Positions 43,407 to 53,231 of a DNA stretch of 64,000 nt are shown here, in pieces. Position 1 is the first letter of the stretch; each line of letters starts with the position of its first letter. The position numbers were made by a program, and so were the translations under genes. The notes under the pieces were generated by a model. That model was not told where the DNA came from. It did no database searches and was given only the letters and a program-made list of their open reading frames with translations. The DNA is from Legionella fallonii LLAP-10 (GTDB lineage: Bacteria; Pseudomonadota; Gammaproteobacteria; Legionellales; Legionellaceae): assembly GCF_000953135.1 (NCBI RefSeq), contig NZ_LN614828.1, positions 62,001 through 126,000 on the forward strand, written 5' to 3'.

Positions 43407-44116
43407 AACAAACTTTGATTACATTATTTTTAACTTTATTTGCTTTTGAGGTCATGGGAGCACAAATAAAAACAGTGAGAAATTATGAAGACATCTCCAT
43501 TAAAGCATCCATTAAAGAGCCAAACAGCATTATGCTGGAGGATGACAGGATTTCGCAAATTAAAGCACCTGGAAATACCTTGGTTGATGCATGCAATGGG
43601 AGAGCAAACTGTAAGTTAATTGACGAATCAACAGGGATCCTTACGTTCTTGCCTTCTCCTTTATATCATACACGTTCGTTTACAATTAACGTACTCACTG
43701 AAAAAGGGATGTTTTATAATGTACATGTGGATCCAAAACCAATTCCTTCTCAAACCATTGTATTCAAAATTCATAAAAAGCCTGTAATACGTGCATTAGC
43801 CCCCAAGACCTCAGGGTATGAAAAATCATTAGTTAATTTTATCAAGGCATTAGTGAATGGCACTTTGCCGGAAGGGTTTACACAAACCATTCCTAAAACA
43901 ACCTCTTATTATAAATCTCCTATAACACAACTTAAGCGGCTTTTAACGGTTGAGGGCAATCAATTAACGGGTGAAATTTTTGAGTTAAAAAATATAACCA
44001 ATCGACCTTTAGACATTCGTGAATCTTCGTTTAACTGGCCTGGAACGAAAGCAATTGCACTGGCTAAAACTCATTTGATTCCTTTTGAAACCACCAGACT
44101 TTACAGGATTAGCTAA
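43403..44116 (+). CDS. traK: Conjugal transfer protein TraK
   Basis: Secretin-like outer-membrane-associated protein (VirB9 counterpart) that joins TraB and TraV in the core complex. 237 residues, signal peptide (MKQTLITLFLTLFAFEVMG), then a beta-rich mature part (IKAPGNTLVDACNGRANCKLIDESTGILTFLPSP) and a C-terminal VirB9-like segment (GNQLTGEIFELKNITNRPLDIRESSFNWPGTKAIALAKTHL). Overlaps traE by 4 bp. Confidence 0.87.
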   Translation: MKQTLITLFLTLFAFEVMGAQIKTVRNYEDISIKASIKEPNSIMLEDDRISQIKAPGNTLVDACNGRANCKLIDESTGILTFLPSPLYHTRSFTINVLTEKGMFYNVHVDPKPIPSQTIVFKIHKKPVIRALAPKTSGYEKSLVNFIKALVNGTLPEGFTQTIPKTTSYYKSPITQLKRLLTVEGNQLTGEIFELKNITNRPLDIRESSFNWPGTKAIALAKTHLIPFETTRLYRIS

Positions 44117-44117
44117 T

Positions 44118-45398
44118 ATGTCTCGTCAATTAAAAAAGAAACAACACATCCTTTTGGGTATCGTAATTAGTTTCATTGTTCTTATTATTGCAGGGTTTGC
44201 ATTTTGGGGCAGTAAAACAACTCCGAATAAAGAAACGGACAAAGAGAACTTCAAAAAACATAATTTGGCAAGCCCAATATCGGCAACGAGTAATGAAGCC
44301 CATTGGATTGAAAAAGCACAAAATGCATGGAAGGCAGAGCAAGAAAAATCTCAGATTTTCGATAAAAGCATCAAAGCATTAGGCGTGGACAAACAACAGC
44401 AAGTGAAAGTAATTCAGTCTCAAAAGAAAGAAATTTCTGAAATGAAAGCAGCATTGACCGAACTCAAGCAACAAATGGTTAAGTTGCAAATGCAAAAGCC
44501 ACTGCCTTTAGGTACTGAGCTACACCAAGGTGAAGTAACTAATGGGATGTTACCTCGGGCTGGTGAAGATCGAAAGAACAACATGATGGAGGTTGATTCA
44601 GGATTTATTCAATATACGGCAAAACTGCAAAAAAGAGCCAAATCACGCATTAAAACTCCTGATAATTATGTCTTTTCGAATACCTTTGCTAAAGCAGTGG
44701 TTCTTCAAGGGGCAGATGTATCGGCAGGAGTTCTAAGCCAGGCAAATCCTGACATTATGATGTTTCAAATTCTTGATGATGGAATTATGCCCAATGGTCA
44801 TAAATCACATTTAAAGGATTGCTTTGTTAGTGGTGCGGTTATTGGGGATATTTCAAGTGAGCGAGGAAAGATAAGAATGGAACGCTTGAGTTGCATTCAT
44901 TCGGATGGAACAAGTATTGATACTCAGGTTACCGGAATTGTTTCAGATTCTAAAAATGGTATTCGAGGTCGTGCAGTATGGCGAGAAGAACCCATGGTAA
45001 ACAAAGCATTTTGGGGTAGTTTCTGGCAAAGCATGGGAAATATTGGCCAACAATATTCTAGCGAATACAGTACCTCTCCTTTAGGAAGCGTGTCAACGGT
45101 TAATCCAAGCCGCATACCGCTTGCTGCGGCTTCCGCTGGTGCGGCAGGTTCGGCAAAAATGTATGCCCAATACAATATTAAACGTGCGGAAATGTACCAC
45201 CCTATTATTCAACTACCTCCTAAAGTGGTCGTAGATGTCGTGTTTCTTAAAGGGTTTTGGTTGGATGGGGGTACCGATACATTAGCTCCAGATAATCCTA
45301 GCGAGATAAGAAATCCAAATGCTCATTTTGAAGGCGCTCCTGATGTAACTCCTGAAGAAAAAGCAGCCAATCAATTTTATAAAGAACACTCATTTTAA
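44118..45398 (+). CDS. traB: Conjugal transfer protein TraB
   Basis: Envelope-spanning core component (VirB10 counterpart). 426 residues: cytoplasmic N-terminus, one membrane segment (HILLGIVISFIVLIIAGFAFWG), a coiled coil (about 95-130, VIQSQKKEISEMKAALTELKQQMVKLQMQ), then the periplasmic VirB10-like beta-barrel (AVVLQGADVSAG, FVSGAVIGDISSERGKIRMERLSC, GIRGRAVWREEPMVNKAFWGSFWQSMGNIGQQYS). I place the start at ATG 44118, right after the traK stop; the upstream in-frame Met lies inside traK. Confidence 0.92.
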   Translation: MSRQLKKKQHILLGIVISFIVLIIAGFAFWGSKTTPNKETDKENFKKHNLASPISATSNEAHWIEKAQNAWKAEQEKSQIFDKSIKALGVDKQQQVKVIQSQKKEISEMKAALTELKQQMVKLQMQKPLPLGTELHQGEVTNGMLPRAGEDRKNNMMEVDSGFIQYTAKLQKRAKSRIKTPDNYVFSNTFAKAVVLQGADVSAGVLSQANPDIMMFQILDDGIMPNGHKSHLKDCFVSGAVIGDISSERGKIRMERLSCIHSDGTSIDTQVTGIVSDSKNGIRGRAVWREEPMVNKAFWGSFWQSMGNIGQQYSSEYSTSPLGSVSTVNPSRIPLAAASAGAAGSAKMYAQYNIKRAEMYHPIIQLPPKVVVDVVFLKGFWLDGGTDTLAPDNPSEIRNPNAHFEGAPDVTPEEKAANQFYKEHSF

Positions 45399-45421
45399 TT
45401 TAAATATAGGGAGTATTAATC

Positions 45422-45889
45422 ATGAATAAAACAACAGATTTTTGGTCAAGAAGAGCCTATTTTTTGATGGGGTTATTCCTTGTTTATTATTTATTTATTG
45501 GGCTAATTCTTTCCATTTTGTTTTCCACAAACCCTAAAGAGCTTGTTCAGCAACTGTGGCACCACCAATGGCCTCAATATCTTTTTTGCCTTGGTTTAGG
45601 CTCAGGATTTTATTTTTCGCTGTCTTCGTGCGCAACACTGGTCACTATGGCAGATTTTTATAGGAACAATAAATCGTATCGAAATTTTTTCCTTACCTGT
45701 ATGGAACTAATCGTTCAGTTGATTTGGATTTTTCTTCCAATAGAACTAATAAAAAATGGCAATGTGTTAAGTAATCTGAATCCAGCGGTTGTAACAGGGG
45801 GCATTTCATTTGCAGTGAGTTTAGCCACATTTCGACGCCTTCGTATAAACACAATTAATGAAAAAATGAAATTTCTCCAGGCTTTTTAA
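45422..45889 (+). CDS. Multi-pass membrane protein between traB and traV
   Basis: 155 residues with about four hydrophobic segments (14-36, 51-73, 88-110, 119-135) and no recognised motif. In F the traB-traV interval holds traP and trbD/G, so this may be a positional counterpart, but I see no sequence basis for that name. Confidence 0.6.
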   Translation: MNKTTDFWSRRAYFLMGLFLVYYLFIGLILSILFSTNPKELVQQLWHHQWPQYLFCLGLGSGFYFSLSSCATLVTMADFYRNNKSYRNFFLTCMELIVQLIWIFLPIELIKNGNVLSNLNPAVVTGGISFAVSLATFRRLRINTINEKMKFLQAF

Positions 45890-45898
45890 GGACATATG

Positions 45899-46261
45899 AT
45901 GAAAATACTAATGAGTGGATTTATTTTGAGCTGTTTGATGTTCACCGGGTGTACCAAAGTGAATTCAGAGTTTGATTGTCCAGCACCTAACGGAGGATCG
46001 TGCAAACGCATGGATCAAGTATACGACTTAATCAATGGAGAAGGAGGTGTCACGCAGGAGTCGTTAGCAGTAGCACCTAATCGTAATCCTCTGGTTATGG
46101 AGGGAAGGCCTGGAGATCCTTTGCGTTATGGTGAAGGAGTCATGCGCGTATGGATTGCGCCTTATGAGGACACCGAAGGAAGCTACCACCAAGCAAGCCA
46201 AGTCTATAGTGTCGTTCAGAAAGGACATTGGATTCAAAATCCACCCAGGGCATTCAAATAA
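45899..46261 (+). CDS. traV: Conjugal transfer lipoprotein TraV
   Basis: Outer-membrane lipoprotein (VirB7 counterpart) that anchors the TraK/TraB core. 120 residues; signal with lipobox MFTGC (Cys about 18), then the TraV motif NSEFDCPAPNGGSCKRMDQVYDLI (paired cysteines) and a C-terminal RVWIAPYEDTEGSYHQASQVYSVVQKGHWI, both family signatures. Start could be 45896 or 45899 (adjacent Met codons). Confidence 0.87.
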   Translation: MKILMSGFILSCLMFTGCTKVNSEFDCPAPNGGSCKRMDQVYDLINGEGGVTQESLAVAPNRNPLVMEGRPGDPLRYGEGVMRVWIAPYEDTEGSYHQASQVYSVVQKGHWIQNPPRAFK

Positions 46262-46271
46262 GGAGGGGATG

Positions 46272-48824
46272 ATGAGTTTGTCGATTAAAAAAATAAAAAA
46301 TTCCCTGAAAAACTCGGCTACGTTTTTAAGTCATGGTTTTAGTGCATTGATGGAAACGTTACGTGATGAACTAGGAATAAATGAAACGCATGCTCGAAAA
46401 CAAATAGAAGGTTTGTTTGATGCGTACAGTTTGGCTTCTTATCTTCCTGATGAAGTATATGATGCACAAGAAGATATTTATTCTTATAAAGAATCTTCCC
46501 ACATCATGTTTGAATGTTCCACGCTCATCGGAGCAAGTGAAGAGACAGTAACGATTTTATCCAGCCTGTTAACAGACATTCTTCCTCCTGAAAGTTGTTT
46601 GCACGCTTTATTTTGGGCGTCACCCAAAATTGGCCCGATGATTGATGAGATGGAGCGACAACGTAATCAAGGAAGTGAGGTATTAAATGCTTTAGCGCAT
46701 CGTCGCGCAGAGTTTTATCGAAAAGGCGTTTATCGCTCGTTAACTAAAGAAAGCCATTTTATTTTACGGGATTTTCGATTGTTCCTATGCATTTCTATTC
46801 CAAGAAAGTCGATTGATGATGATCGATTGGTTTTAGGTACGTTACGTGAAGACATTCAAAACAATTTGAAATCAATTAATATTGCCTGTCAAGAACTTAC
46901 CGTTGAGCAGGTAATTAGTTTAAAGCGAGAATGGCTTTTTCCAACAGATGGGCTTTATGAAGATCAAACCCAGTACAATCCCAATACTGAAATACGTCAT
47001 CAAATTTCTGACATAGAAGCAAAAATGCGCGTCAAGGCGCATCAAATTGATATAGAGCGTGAAGACAGCACGCAAGTGATCAAATGTTTATCAGTAAGAC
47101 AATTTCCAAAAACACCGATGCAATGGCAGATGGGCGATCTCTTTGGAAAAATGTTTAATACCTCATTGCAAATTGGTTGTCCCTTTCTTTTTAGCTTTGT
47201 TGTACGGATTAAAGATAAAGATAAAGTGATGGCAGCACTTGATGCAAAATATGCCGATGAAGGGCAAAATGCAAAGCAACCCTTTATTGCTAAATGGGTT
47301 AAGAATTTTAATAAAAAATATGCTGAAATCGAAGAATTAAGGGAACGTTTGAATAGTGAGGATTCGCTTGTTGATTCCTATTACAATGTTCTGTTATACA
47401 CCACACCGCAAAATGCACGCCGTGATGCGAGACGTGCAAAAGATATTTTCAAAAGCAGTCATTTTGATTTACGAACACCTTCTGGATTACAGTTACAAAC
47501 GCTACTCGCCTCTATGCCCTTTACTCCTGCTGAAGGCATGTTTGATGATTACAAATCATTTGGGCGTCTGCGTTCTCTTACAAGTTTTAACACCGTCAAT
47601 TTATTACCTATCCAGGGAGAATGGAAAGGATCTGGTCGATTCGCGCAAATATATCCTCAACGCAGAGGACAGTTCACTCCCATTTATTTTTTTGACAATG
47701 TGGTACGTAATTACAATGTAGTCATTATTGCCCCACCTGGGAAAGGTAAATCATTTTTAATGAATGATTACATTCAAAGCCTTTTATCCCAAGGAGGGTT
47801 TGTCTATATCATTGATGTAGGGGGATCCTATGCCAAAGTATGTGATCTTCTTGATGGGCAAATGATTGATTTTACCCATGAAAATCCCATTAGCCTCAAT
47901 ATGTTTTCAACAATCGATGCTCATGCAAAAGATGATACGGCATTTAAAGACGTACACAATCAACTCATACAGCTCGTTGGAATGATGGCAAGACCTTCAG
48001 GAAATATATCTGATGAAGAGCGTAGTTATATTGAAATAGCCATTGAGATGATGTGGCTTAAATATAAGAACACCACCACGATTACGTTAATAGCAGAATA
48101 TTTAGAGCTCAATGAAGATCCTATTTCTAAGAATCTCGGACGATTATTGCATAGCTATACTAAGGACGGACGGTATGGCCGGTACTTTGAACCGCCTTGT
48201 TCGCTTGATTTTAGTAAGAATTTAGTCCTTTTAGAGCTTGGCGGGTTAGATAAAAATAAAGAGCTACAAAAAATCGTATCTAAACTGTTGATGTATCAAG
48301 TCGGTAATGCAATGTATTACAAACCCAAAGACATCCCTAAAAGTTGCTTAATGGACGAGGCCTATGAGCATCTTGCTGATGATGGAAAAAATGGAAATGC
48401 TAATTTTGCAAATGAAGGGTATCGTCGGGCTCCCAAATATGGGGGTAATTTTATTACGATTGCTCATGGAATGGATGATTATGAGAATAATCCAACCGCA
48501 AAAATGTGCTATGACAATGCTTTTTTTAAAATATTTCTAGGTGCTTCAAAAAGTACGATTGATGTACTTAAAAAAAGTAATCAATTAGATCCTTATGGTG
48601 AACGATTAATACGCAGTCTAAAAATCACTAATGAATATTCTGAATTTGTAATGATTTGCGAAGAGAATATTACCGTTCATCGTCTTATTGTCGAACCTTT
48701 TTCTCGAATAGTGAATTCTACCCGAGGTACAGAAGTCGAAGCGTTAAAACGGCTAAGATCTCAAGGCATTCCAAAGCATGAAGCTTTCTCTCAGGTGGCT
48801 CAAGAGGTATATGGTTATGAATAA
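46272..48824 (+). CDS. traC: Conjugal transfer ATPase TraC
   Basis: VirB4-type ATPase that powers pilus assembly and transport, peripheral at the inner membrane. 850 residues: TraC N-terminal domain (LASYLPDEVYDAQEDIYSYKESSHIMFECSTLIG), HRRAEFYRKG and a C-terminal ATPase with Walker A APPGKGKS (about 486-493), Walker B-like LVLLELGGL and a KSCLMDEAYEHLADD segment. I start at ATG 46272, 5 bases after AGGAGG; the frame extends upstream through traV. Its last codons overlap trbI. Confidence 0.92.
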   Translation: MSLSIKKIKNSLKNSATFLSHGFSALMETLRDELGINETHARKQIEGLFDAYSLASYLPDEVYDAQEDIYSYKESSHIMFECSTLIGASEETVTILSSLLTDILPPESCLHALFWASPKIGPMIDEMERQRNQGSEVLNALAHRRAEFYRKGVYRSLTKESHFILRDFRLFLCISIPRKSIDDDRLVLGTLREDIQNNLKSINIACQELTVEQVISLKREWLFPTDGLYEDQTQYNPNTEIRHQISDIEAKMRVKAHQIDIEREDSTQVIKCLSVRQFPKTPMQWQMGDLFGKMFNTSLQIGCPFLFSFVVRIKDKDKVMAALDAKYADEGQNAKQPFIAKWVKNFNKKYAEIEELRERLNSEDSLVDSYYNVLLYTTPQNARRDARRAKDIFKSSHFDLRTPSGLQLQTLLASMPFTPAEGMFDDYKSFGRLRSLTSFNTVNLLPIQGEWKGSGRFAQIYPQRRGQFTPIYFFDNVVRNYNVVIIAPPGKGKSFLMNDYIQSLLSQGGFVYIIDVGGSYAKVCDLLDGQMIDFTHENPISLNMFSTIDAHAKDDTAFKDVHNQLIQLVGMMARPSGNISDEERSYIEIAIEMMWLKYKNTTTITLIAEYLELNEDPISKNLGRLLHSYTKDGRYGRYFEPPCSLDFSKNLVLLELGGLDKNKELQKIVSKLLMYQVGNAMYYKPKDIPKSCLMDEAYEHLADDGKNGNANFANEGYRRAPKYGGNFITIAHGMDDYENNPTAKMCYDNAFFKIFLGASKSTIDVLKKSNQLDPYGERLIRSLKITNEYSEFVMICEENITVHRLIVEPFSRIVNSTRGTEVEALKRLRSQGIPKHEAFSQVAQEVYGYE

Positions 48825-49149
48825 AGTACTGAGTACAGTTTTGTCGATAGGTGTTCCGCTTTTGATTCTTCAGGGATTTAATTTCTGGTTGATGAAACCG
48901 AAAAACATTGGAACAGTTGATATTGTAGCAATCACTTCTGAGTTTGTCAGGAATGAAGCTAAGAACAACCATTCCAAACAGGAAAAAGAAACGGCTATAA
49001 AATCTTTTTCTTATCGTTTAGAGGCATCATTAAACGAATTATCTCGCTCTCAGTCACTGATTATTTTGCCCAAAGAGGCTGTGATTAAAGGCGGCACGGA
49101 TTACACACAAACGGTAATTTCCATGATTCAAAAAGAGGCTGAATCATGA
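48817..49149 (+). CDS. trbI: Conjugal transfer protein TrbI (F-type)
   Basis: Inner-membrane protein involved in pilus outgrowth/retraction in F. 110 residues: one N-terminal membrane segment (VLSTVLSIGVPLLILQGFNFWLM), then VDIVAITSEFVRNEAK, a polar helix and ILPKEAVIKGGTDYTQTVISMI, the C-terminal feature of the family. Overlaps the traC end by 8 bp and traW by 4 bp. Confidence 0.8.
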   Translation: MNKVLSTVLSIGVPLLILQGFNFWLMKPKNIGTVDIVAITSEFVRNEAKNNHSKQEKETAIKSFSYRLEASLNELSRSQSLIILPKEAVIKGGTDYTQTVISMIQKEAES

Positions 49150-49754
49150 AAGCCATTCTAATCATTCTTTGTTTCGTGTACTTGCCTTGTGCCTATGCAA
49201 AAGATTTAGGGGTTTTTGGTAAAACGTTTGTGATATCTGAAATGGATTTTATGGAGTACATCCAACAAAAAATGAAATCAATGCAAGAAAATGGAGAGTG
49301 GAAACGAGTACAAAATCAATTTAAAAAAACAGTTAAAAAGCATATTAACCGACCTCAACCGCTTAATCTACCCAGGGCTACTTCAGATAGAACGTGGCTA
49401 TTTAATCCGGCAGTAACAGTTCCTTACGATGTGAAGAATGCGCAAGGGAATATCATTATACCCAAAGGAACTACTGTTAATCCTTTGGATCGCGTGAATC
49501 TAAGTAGCACACTGTTATTGTTTAATGGTGATGATACAGAGCAAGTTGCTTGGGTTATGCAAGAACAAACAAAGCATCCCAAGGTAAAACTTATTCTGAT
49601 ATCGGGTTCTATAAAACATACGGTCAATCAGATGAAGCAAGCCGTTTATTTTGATCTAAATGGCTTTTTATGTGAAAAATTTAAAATCACTCATGTTCCT
49701 GCACTCGTCTATCAAGTTGGAAACCGATTACAAATTGAAGAGGTGTCTTTATGA
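49146..49754 (+). CDS. traW: Conjugal transfer protein TraW
   Basis: Periplasmic pilus-assembly protein, 202 residues (F: 210). Signal peptide MKAILIILCFVYLPCAYAKD, then DLGVFGKTFVISEMDFMEYI, RTWLFNPAVTVPYDVKNAQGNIIIPKGTTVNPLDRVNLS and KLILISGSI ... DLNGFLCEKFKITHVPALVYQVG, all TraW hallmarks; the last segment resembles TrbC, with which TraW fuses or interacts in some systems. Confidence 0.9.
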   Translation: MKAILIILCFVYLPCAYAKDLGVFGKTFVISEMDFMEYIQQKMKSMQENGEWKRVQNQFKKTVKKHINRPQPLNLPRATSDRTWLFNPAVTVPYDVKNAQGNIIIPKGTTVNPLDRVNLSSTLLLFNGDDTEQVAWVMQEQTKHPKVKLILISGSIKHTVNQMKQAVYFDLNGFLCEKFKITHVPALVYQVGNRLQIEEVSL

Positions 49755-50740
49755 AATCAATTGTTTTCGTAATTACTTTATTCATGTCAGGTATGGTGTC
49801 TGCGGGTACGTGTCATGGTCGTTTTGTTAATCCCATTACGGATGTGTGTTGGTCGTGTCTTTTTCCTTTTAGTCTTGGTCAAAGCAACTTGATTTCCTCT
49901 AATCATTTGCCAGATACAAAAAATTCTGAATATCCTGTATGTCAATGTCCTGGAAATCCAATCCCTCGTATTGGAATCACTATAGGCTATTGGGAACCTG
50001 TCAACTTGGTTGATGTCACCCGAACACCTTTTTGTTTAGTGAACTTAGGTGGTATTTCCTTAAATTTTGGTAAATATTACCGCAAAGGCACTGTTGAAAC
50101 AGACAGTAATTTATCCAATCAGTCGTTTTATCATGTGCATTGGTACAAATTTCCATTGATGTATTGGTTGAATGTTTTAACCGATGGCATTTGTGTGGAA
50201 CAAGGTGATTTTGACATTGCCTATCCTAGCGAATTAGATGCCATGTGGAATGATGACGAGTTGGGGTTCATCATCAATCCTGAGGCGGTTTTATTTGGGA
50301 CTTTACCCGCTCAAGCATCATGTGCGGCGGATGCTGCAACTTCTCTTGTGGACAGTCCGATAGATAAATTGTTTTGGTGTGCAGGTGCGCAAGGAAGTAT
50401 GTATCCCCTTACAGGACATGTGCAAGAGCATGTGGGTGGTGTACAGGCTTCTGTCTTGTTATCTGAGCGCATGAATTTCAAAATGCATCGTCAGGGGCTT
50501 TTATCGGACTCAATCGCTGCTGATAATTTTTTGGATACTAAAATTTGTTCTTCGCATTACAGCCCCATTCTTCCTAAATCACGATACCGCTATCAAATGG
50601 TTAATCCTTTACCTACTACAGGTTCTTGTTATCCCTTGGGACGTGCTACTTCTTTGTGGGAAGCAGGGCATGAATACCCGTATAAAGGCGAAGATTTTGG
50701 CTATCTGATTTGGCGAAAGCGTAACTGTTGTGCTTTTTAA
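49751..50740 (+). CDS. traU: Conjugal transfer protein TraU
   Basis: Periplasmic protein needed for DNA transfer, 329 residues (F: 330). Signal peptide MKSIVFVITLFMSGMVSAG, then the strongly conserved Cys-rich sequence CHGRFVNPITDVCWSCLFPFSLG, CQCPGNPIPRIGITIGYWEPVNLVDVTRTPFC, YPSELDAMWNDDELGFIINPEAVLFG and the C-terminal CYPLGRATSLWEAGHEYPYKGEDFGYLIWRKRNCC. Overlaps traW by 4 bp. Confidence 0.95.
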   Translation: MKSIVFVITLFMSGMVSAGTCHGRFVNPITDVCWSCLFPFSLGQSNLISSNHLPDTKNSEYPVCQCPGNPIPRIGITIGYWEPVNLVDVTRTPFCLVNLGGISLNFGKYYRKGTVETDSNLSNQSFYHVHWYKFPLMYWLNVLTDGICVEQGDFDIAYPSELDAMWNDDELGFIINPEAVLFGTLPAQASCAADAATSLVDSPIDKLFWCAGAQGSMYPLTGHVQEHVGGVQASVLLSERMNFKMHRQGLLSDSIAADNFLDTKICSSHYSPILPKSRYRYQMVNPLPTTGSCYPLGRATSLWEAGHEYPYKGEDFGYLIWRKRNCCAF

Positions 50741-50754
50741 TTGAGGGATGAGTG

Positions 50755-51423
50755 ATGAACAAAATACTGTTGGTTAGTACCTTGAGCACGTTCCTTTTGA
50801 ATGGAATTAATCCTGCGTTTTCCCAAGAAATAGAACATTTCTCTCAGATTGAACGACAGGCGAGTATTCGTGCTAAGGAGTATGGGAATGATATTCAGCA
50901 AATTAGCAAAGGACTTACACCCTATAACCAATCACAAGAAATGACTCAGTATACAACCGAGTTAAGGCAGCGTTTTGAGCGCTCAGAATCGATGAGTACG
51001 CATTTAAAAAAAGTAAGTCATGTCGTGGTTTTTTTGTCATTTTCCATGCCTGGCAAGAGTCTTGAGTCTTGGTTGCTTCAGTGCAAAATCAGTGGGGCAA
51101 CGCCTGTGATTCGTGGTCTGATTAACAATTCATTTAAAGAGACGATGAGCGCAATACAGGAGTTGAGTAAAAAAGTGGGGATTGGGATGCAGTTGGATCC
51201 TATTTTGTTTCAAACGTTTGGCATTAAACAAGTTCCTGCTGTGGTTTATGCCAAACATATTCCAGAATGCCCCTCCAATATGGATTGTAAACCTATAGCT
51301 TTTGATGTGCTTTATGGGGATGTCTCGTTGAATTATGCCTTGGGAAAAATCAATGAAGCACAGCCAGTAGATGATAGACGCGTAACACGGATGATAAATC
51401 GCTTGGAAGGGAGCTGGAAATGA
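50755..51423 (+). CDS. trbC: Conjugal transfer protein TrbC (F-type)
   Basis: Periplasmic pilus-assembly protein, about 222 residues. Signal peptide MNKILLVSTLSTFLLNGINPAFSQ, polar helical N-terminal part, then the TrbC domain: HVVVFLSFSMPGKSLESWLLQCKISGATPVIRGLINNSFKETMSAIQEL and GIGMQLDPILFQTFGIKQVPAVVY (thioredoxin-like without active Cys pair). Starts at ATG 50755 (a GTG immediately upstream is in frame), with TTGAGGGA before it. Confidence 0.9.
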   Translation: MNKILLVSTLSTFLLNGINPAFSQEIEHFSQIERQASIRAKEYGNDIQQISKGLTPYNQSQEMTQYTTELRQRFERSESMSTHLKKVSHVVVFLSFSMPGKSLESWLLQCKISGATPVIRGLINNSFKETMSAIQELSKKVGIGMQLDPILFQTFGIKQVPAVVYAKHIPECPSNMDCKPIAFDVLYGDVSLNYALGKINEAQPVDDRRVTRMINRLEGSWK

Positions 51424-53231
51424 AGTGTATATTAGGACTCATTGTGATGATTTTGTTTGCTCAAAGTCATGCAAAAAATGTGAATCAATCCTACAAAGAT
51501 GGAGAACAATTTGCATCGACTCATCAACAGTATTCAGTTGATCTTTTAACGTCATTAAATGTATACGATATTCCAGGATATCAAGCCAATTTACCTCAAG
51601 AACACTATTACGGCGGAGTGACTCAAAAACATACTCGTCTTGAGTCCGATGCTCAATCGGAGATGCTTACTAATACAATGGGAAAAGAGGTAGTCGAAGG
51701 ATTTAGTCAGCGGCCTTCCTATCGCATTAATCCAAATTCAGAATCCATGCAAAAGCTTGATCAAATTGCCGAACATGGAGACGCCATTATGCGTGGGGAA
51801 AATACTGAAAAAACGACCTGTACTTTAAAACCCCAAGAGTGCCAGTACACTTGGCAAGAAAAAACCTGCTTGAGCAGTAAAGCAACCGGAATATTGCATT
51901 GTGCAAAACATCTTCGTTTGGAGGTGGTTCCCTATAAAGCTGAAAATTACAGTCTATACCTTCGACATCGTGGGAGGAAGTATAGCCCCTATACAATATC
52001 CATTGATTTGAACCAAATGGATACTTGCACACAGGGACAATCCACCTGCTATACCCTATATCAAGGTTCTCAAGTCGCATCCGCCATAGTCTTTCCTGAA
52101 CAGTGTACCTCAGTAAAAATTAGTATTACGGACAACAAGGGATTAGTTGTCGTTGAAAAAACGGTAAGTTGTACCGATAAAACCCTTTCTTTAAAAGTAG
52201 GGCAATGCCGATTCGGACGTTGCAACGTACCTTATACACACACCGTATCCATGACGGTGGAATCCAACCAAAGCCAAGAGTACTGGGATAATCAATGCCA
52301 GCATTTAGAACAAAAAACTAAAGAAGGGTTTTGTCATGTTAGCGAACCATTAAGTTGTGTTGAACCCAACCAAACGCGTGTAATCAATGAAGTCCCATTT
52401 ACCCGTGCTTGTTGGAAGGAACGCGCGTCCTACAGTTGTGGGGGACAAGGAGAAAATACCTGTGACTCAACTCAGTTAGATAGGTGTGAGCAATCGGCTT
52501 CCGTATGTGTCAAAGAGACAGATGGACGATGCATGACGTATCAACAAACGTATCAATGTCCGTTAAACCAATGTACCGAGAATGAACTGATTTGTGGGCA
52601 GGATGCTTTTTGTTTAGAGGGTGATTGCAGTACGCATACCTATAATCCGTCAGATGAAAATGAATTTAAAAAAGCCATGTCTTCGTTATCCGCAGTGGCA
52701 GATGCATCGAAAACGTTCAATGGAAACGCTAATTACCTTTTTCAAGGCCAAAAAATGGAATGTTCCGATTTAATGCTTAACGTGGCCAATTGCTGTCGTG
52801 ATGAAGGATGGGGGATTGATCTGAATCTTGCGCATTGCAGTGATGAGGAAAAGAAATTAGGAACAAATCGAGAAAATAAATTAGCAGTTCCCACCGGTAG
52901 ATATTGCTACAAACGAAAAAAATTCCCAGGGGGATCTGTTTGTGTGGAGCATCATCAAACCTTTTGTGTCTTCCAATCCAAATTAGCGCGTATCGTTCAG
53001 GAACAAGGCCGTCGCAATCAATTAGGGATTAGCTTTGGATATGGTCAATATTCAAATTGTTCAGGGATTACGCCGCAGCAAATGCAATTAATCCAGTTTG
53101 AACACATCGATTTTTCTGAATTTTATCAGGACATTAAAGGAAGAATGAAGGAACCGGATTACCAACAGACTGCTAACGGTATAAGTGAACGTCTTAAGGG
53201 TTTTTATAGTCAAGGAGACATCAATGGTTAA
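51420..53231 (+). CDS. traN: Mating-pair stabilisation protein TraN
   Basis: Outer-membrane adhesin that stabilises mating pairs, 603 residues, matching F TraN in size. Signal peptide (MKCILGLIVMILFAQSHA), then the very Cys-rich body expected for TraN (for instance CTLKPQECQYTWQEKTCLSS, CVEPNQTRVINEVPFTRACWKERASYSCGG) and a conserved C-terminal part (ADASKTFNGNANYLFQGQKMECSDLM, CCRDEGWGIDLNLAHCSDEEKKLG, GRYCYKRKKFPGGSVCVEHHQTFCVFQSKLARIVQEQGR). Disulfides are probably formed with TrbB. The receptor-contact region is in the middle and varies among TraN types. Confidence 0.92.
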   Translation: MKCILGLIVMILFAQSHAKNVNQSYKDGEQFASTHQQYSVDLLTSLNVYDIPGYQANLPQEHYYGGVTQKHTRLESDAQSEMLTNTMGKEVVEGFSQRPSYRINPNSESMQKLDQIAEHGDAIMRGENTEKTTCTLKPQECQYTWQEKTCLSSKATGILHCAKHLRLEVVPYKAENYSLYLRHRGRKYSPYTISIDLNQMDTCTQGQSTCYTLYQGSQVASAIVFPEQCTSVKISITDNKGLVVVEKTVSCTDKTLSLKVGQCRFGRCNVPYTHTVSMTVESNQSQEYWDNQCQHLEQKTKEGFCHVSEPLSCVEPNQTRVINEVPFTRACWKERASYSCGGQGENTCDSTQLDRCEQSASVCVKETDGRCMTYQQTYQCPLNQCTENELICGQDAFCLEGDCSTHTYNPSDENEFKKAMSSLSAVADASKTFNGNANYLFQGQKMECSDLMLNVANCCRDEGWGIDLNLAHCSDEEKKLGTNRENKLAVPTGRYCYKRKKFPGGSVCVEHHQTFCVFQSKLARIVQEQGRRNQLGISFGYGQYSNCSGITPQQMQLIQFEHIDFSEFYQDIKGRMKEPDYQQTANGISERLKGFYSQGDING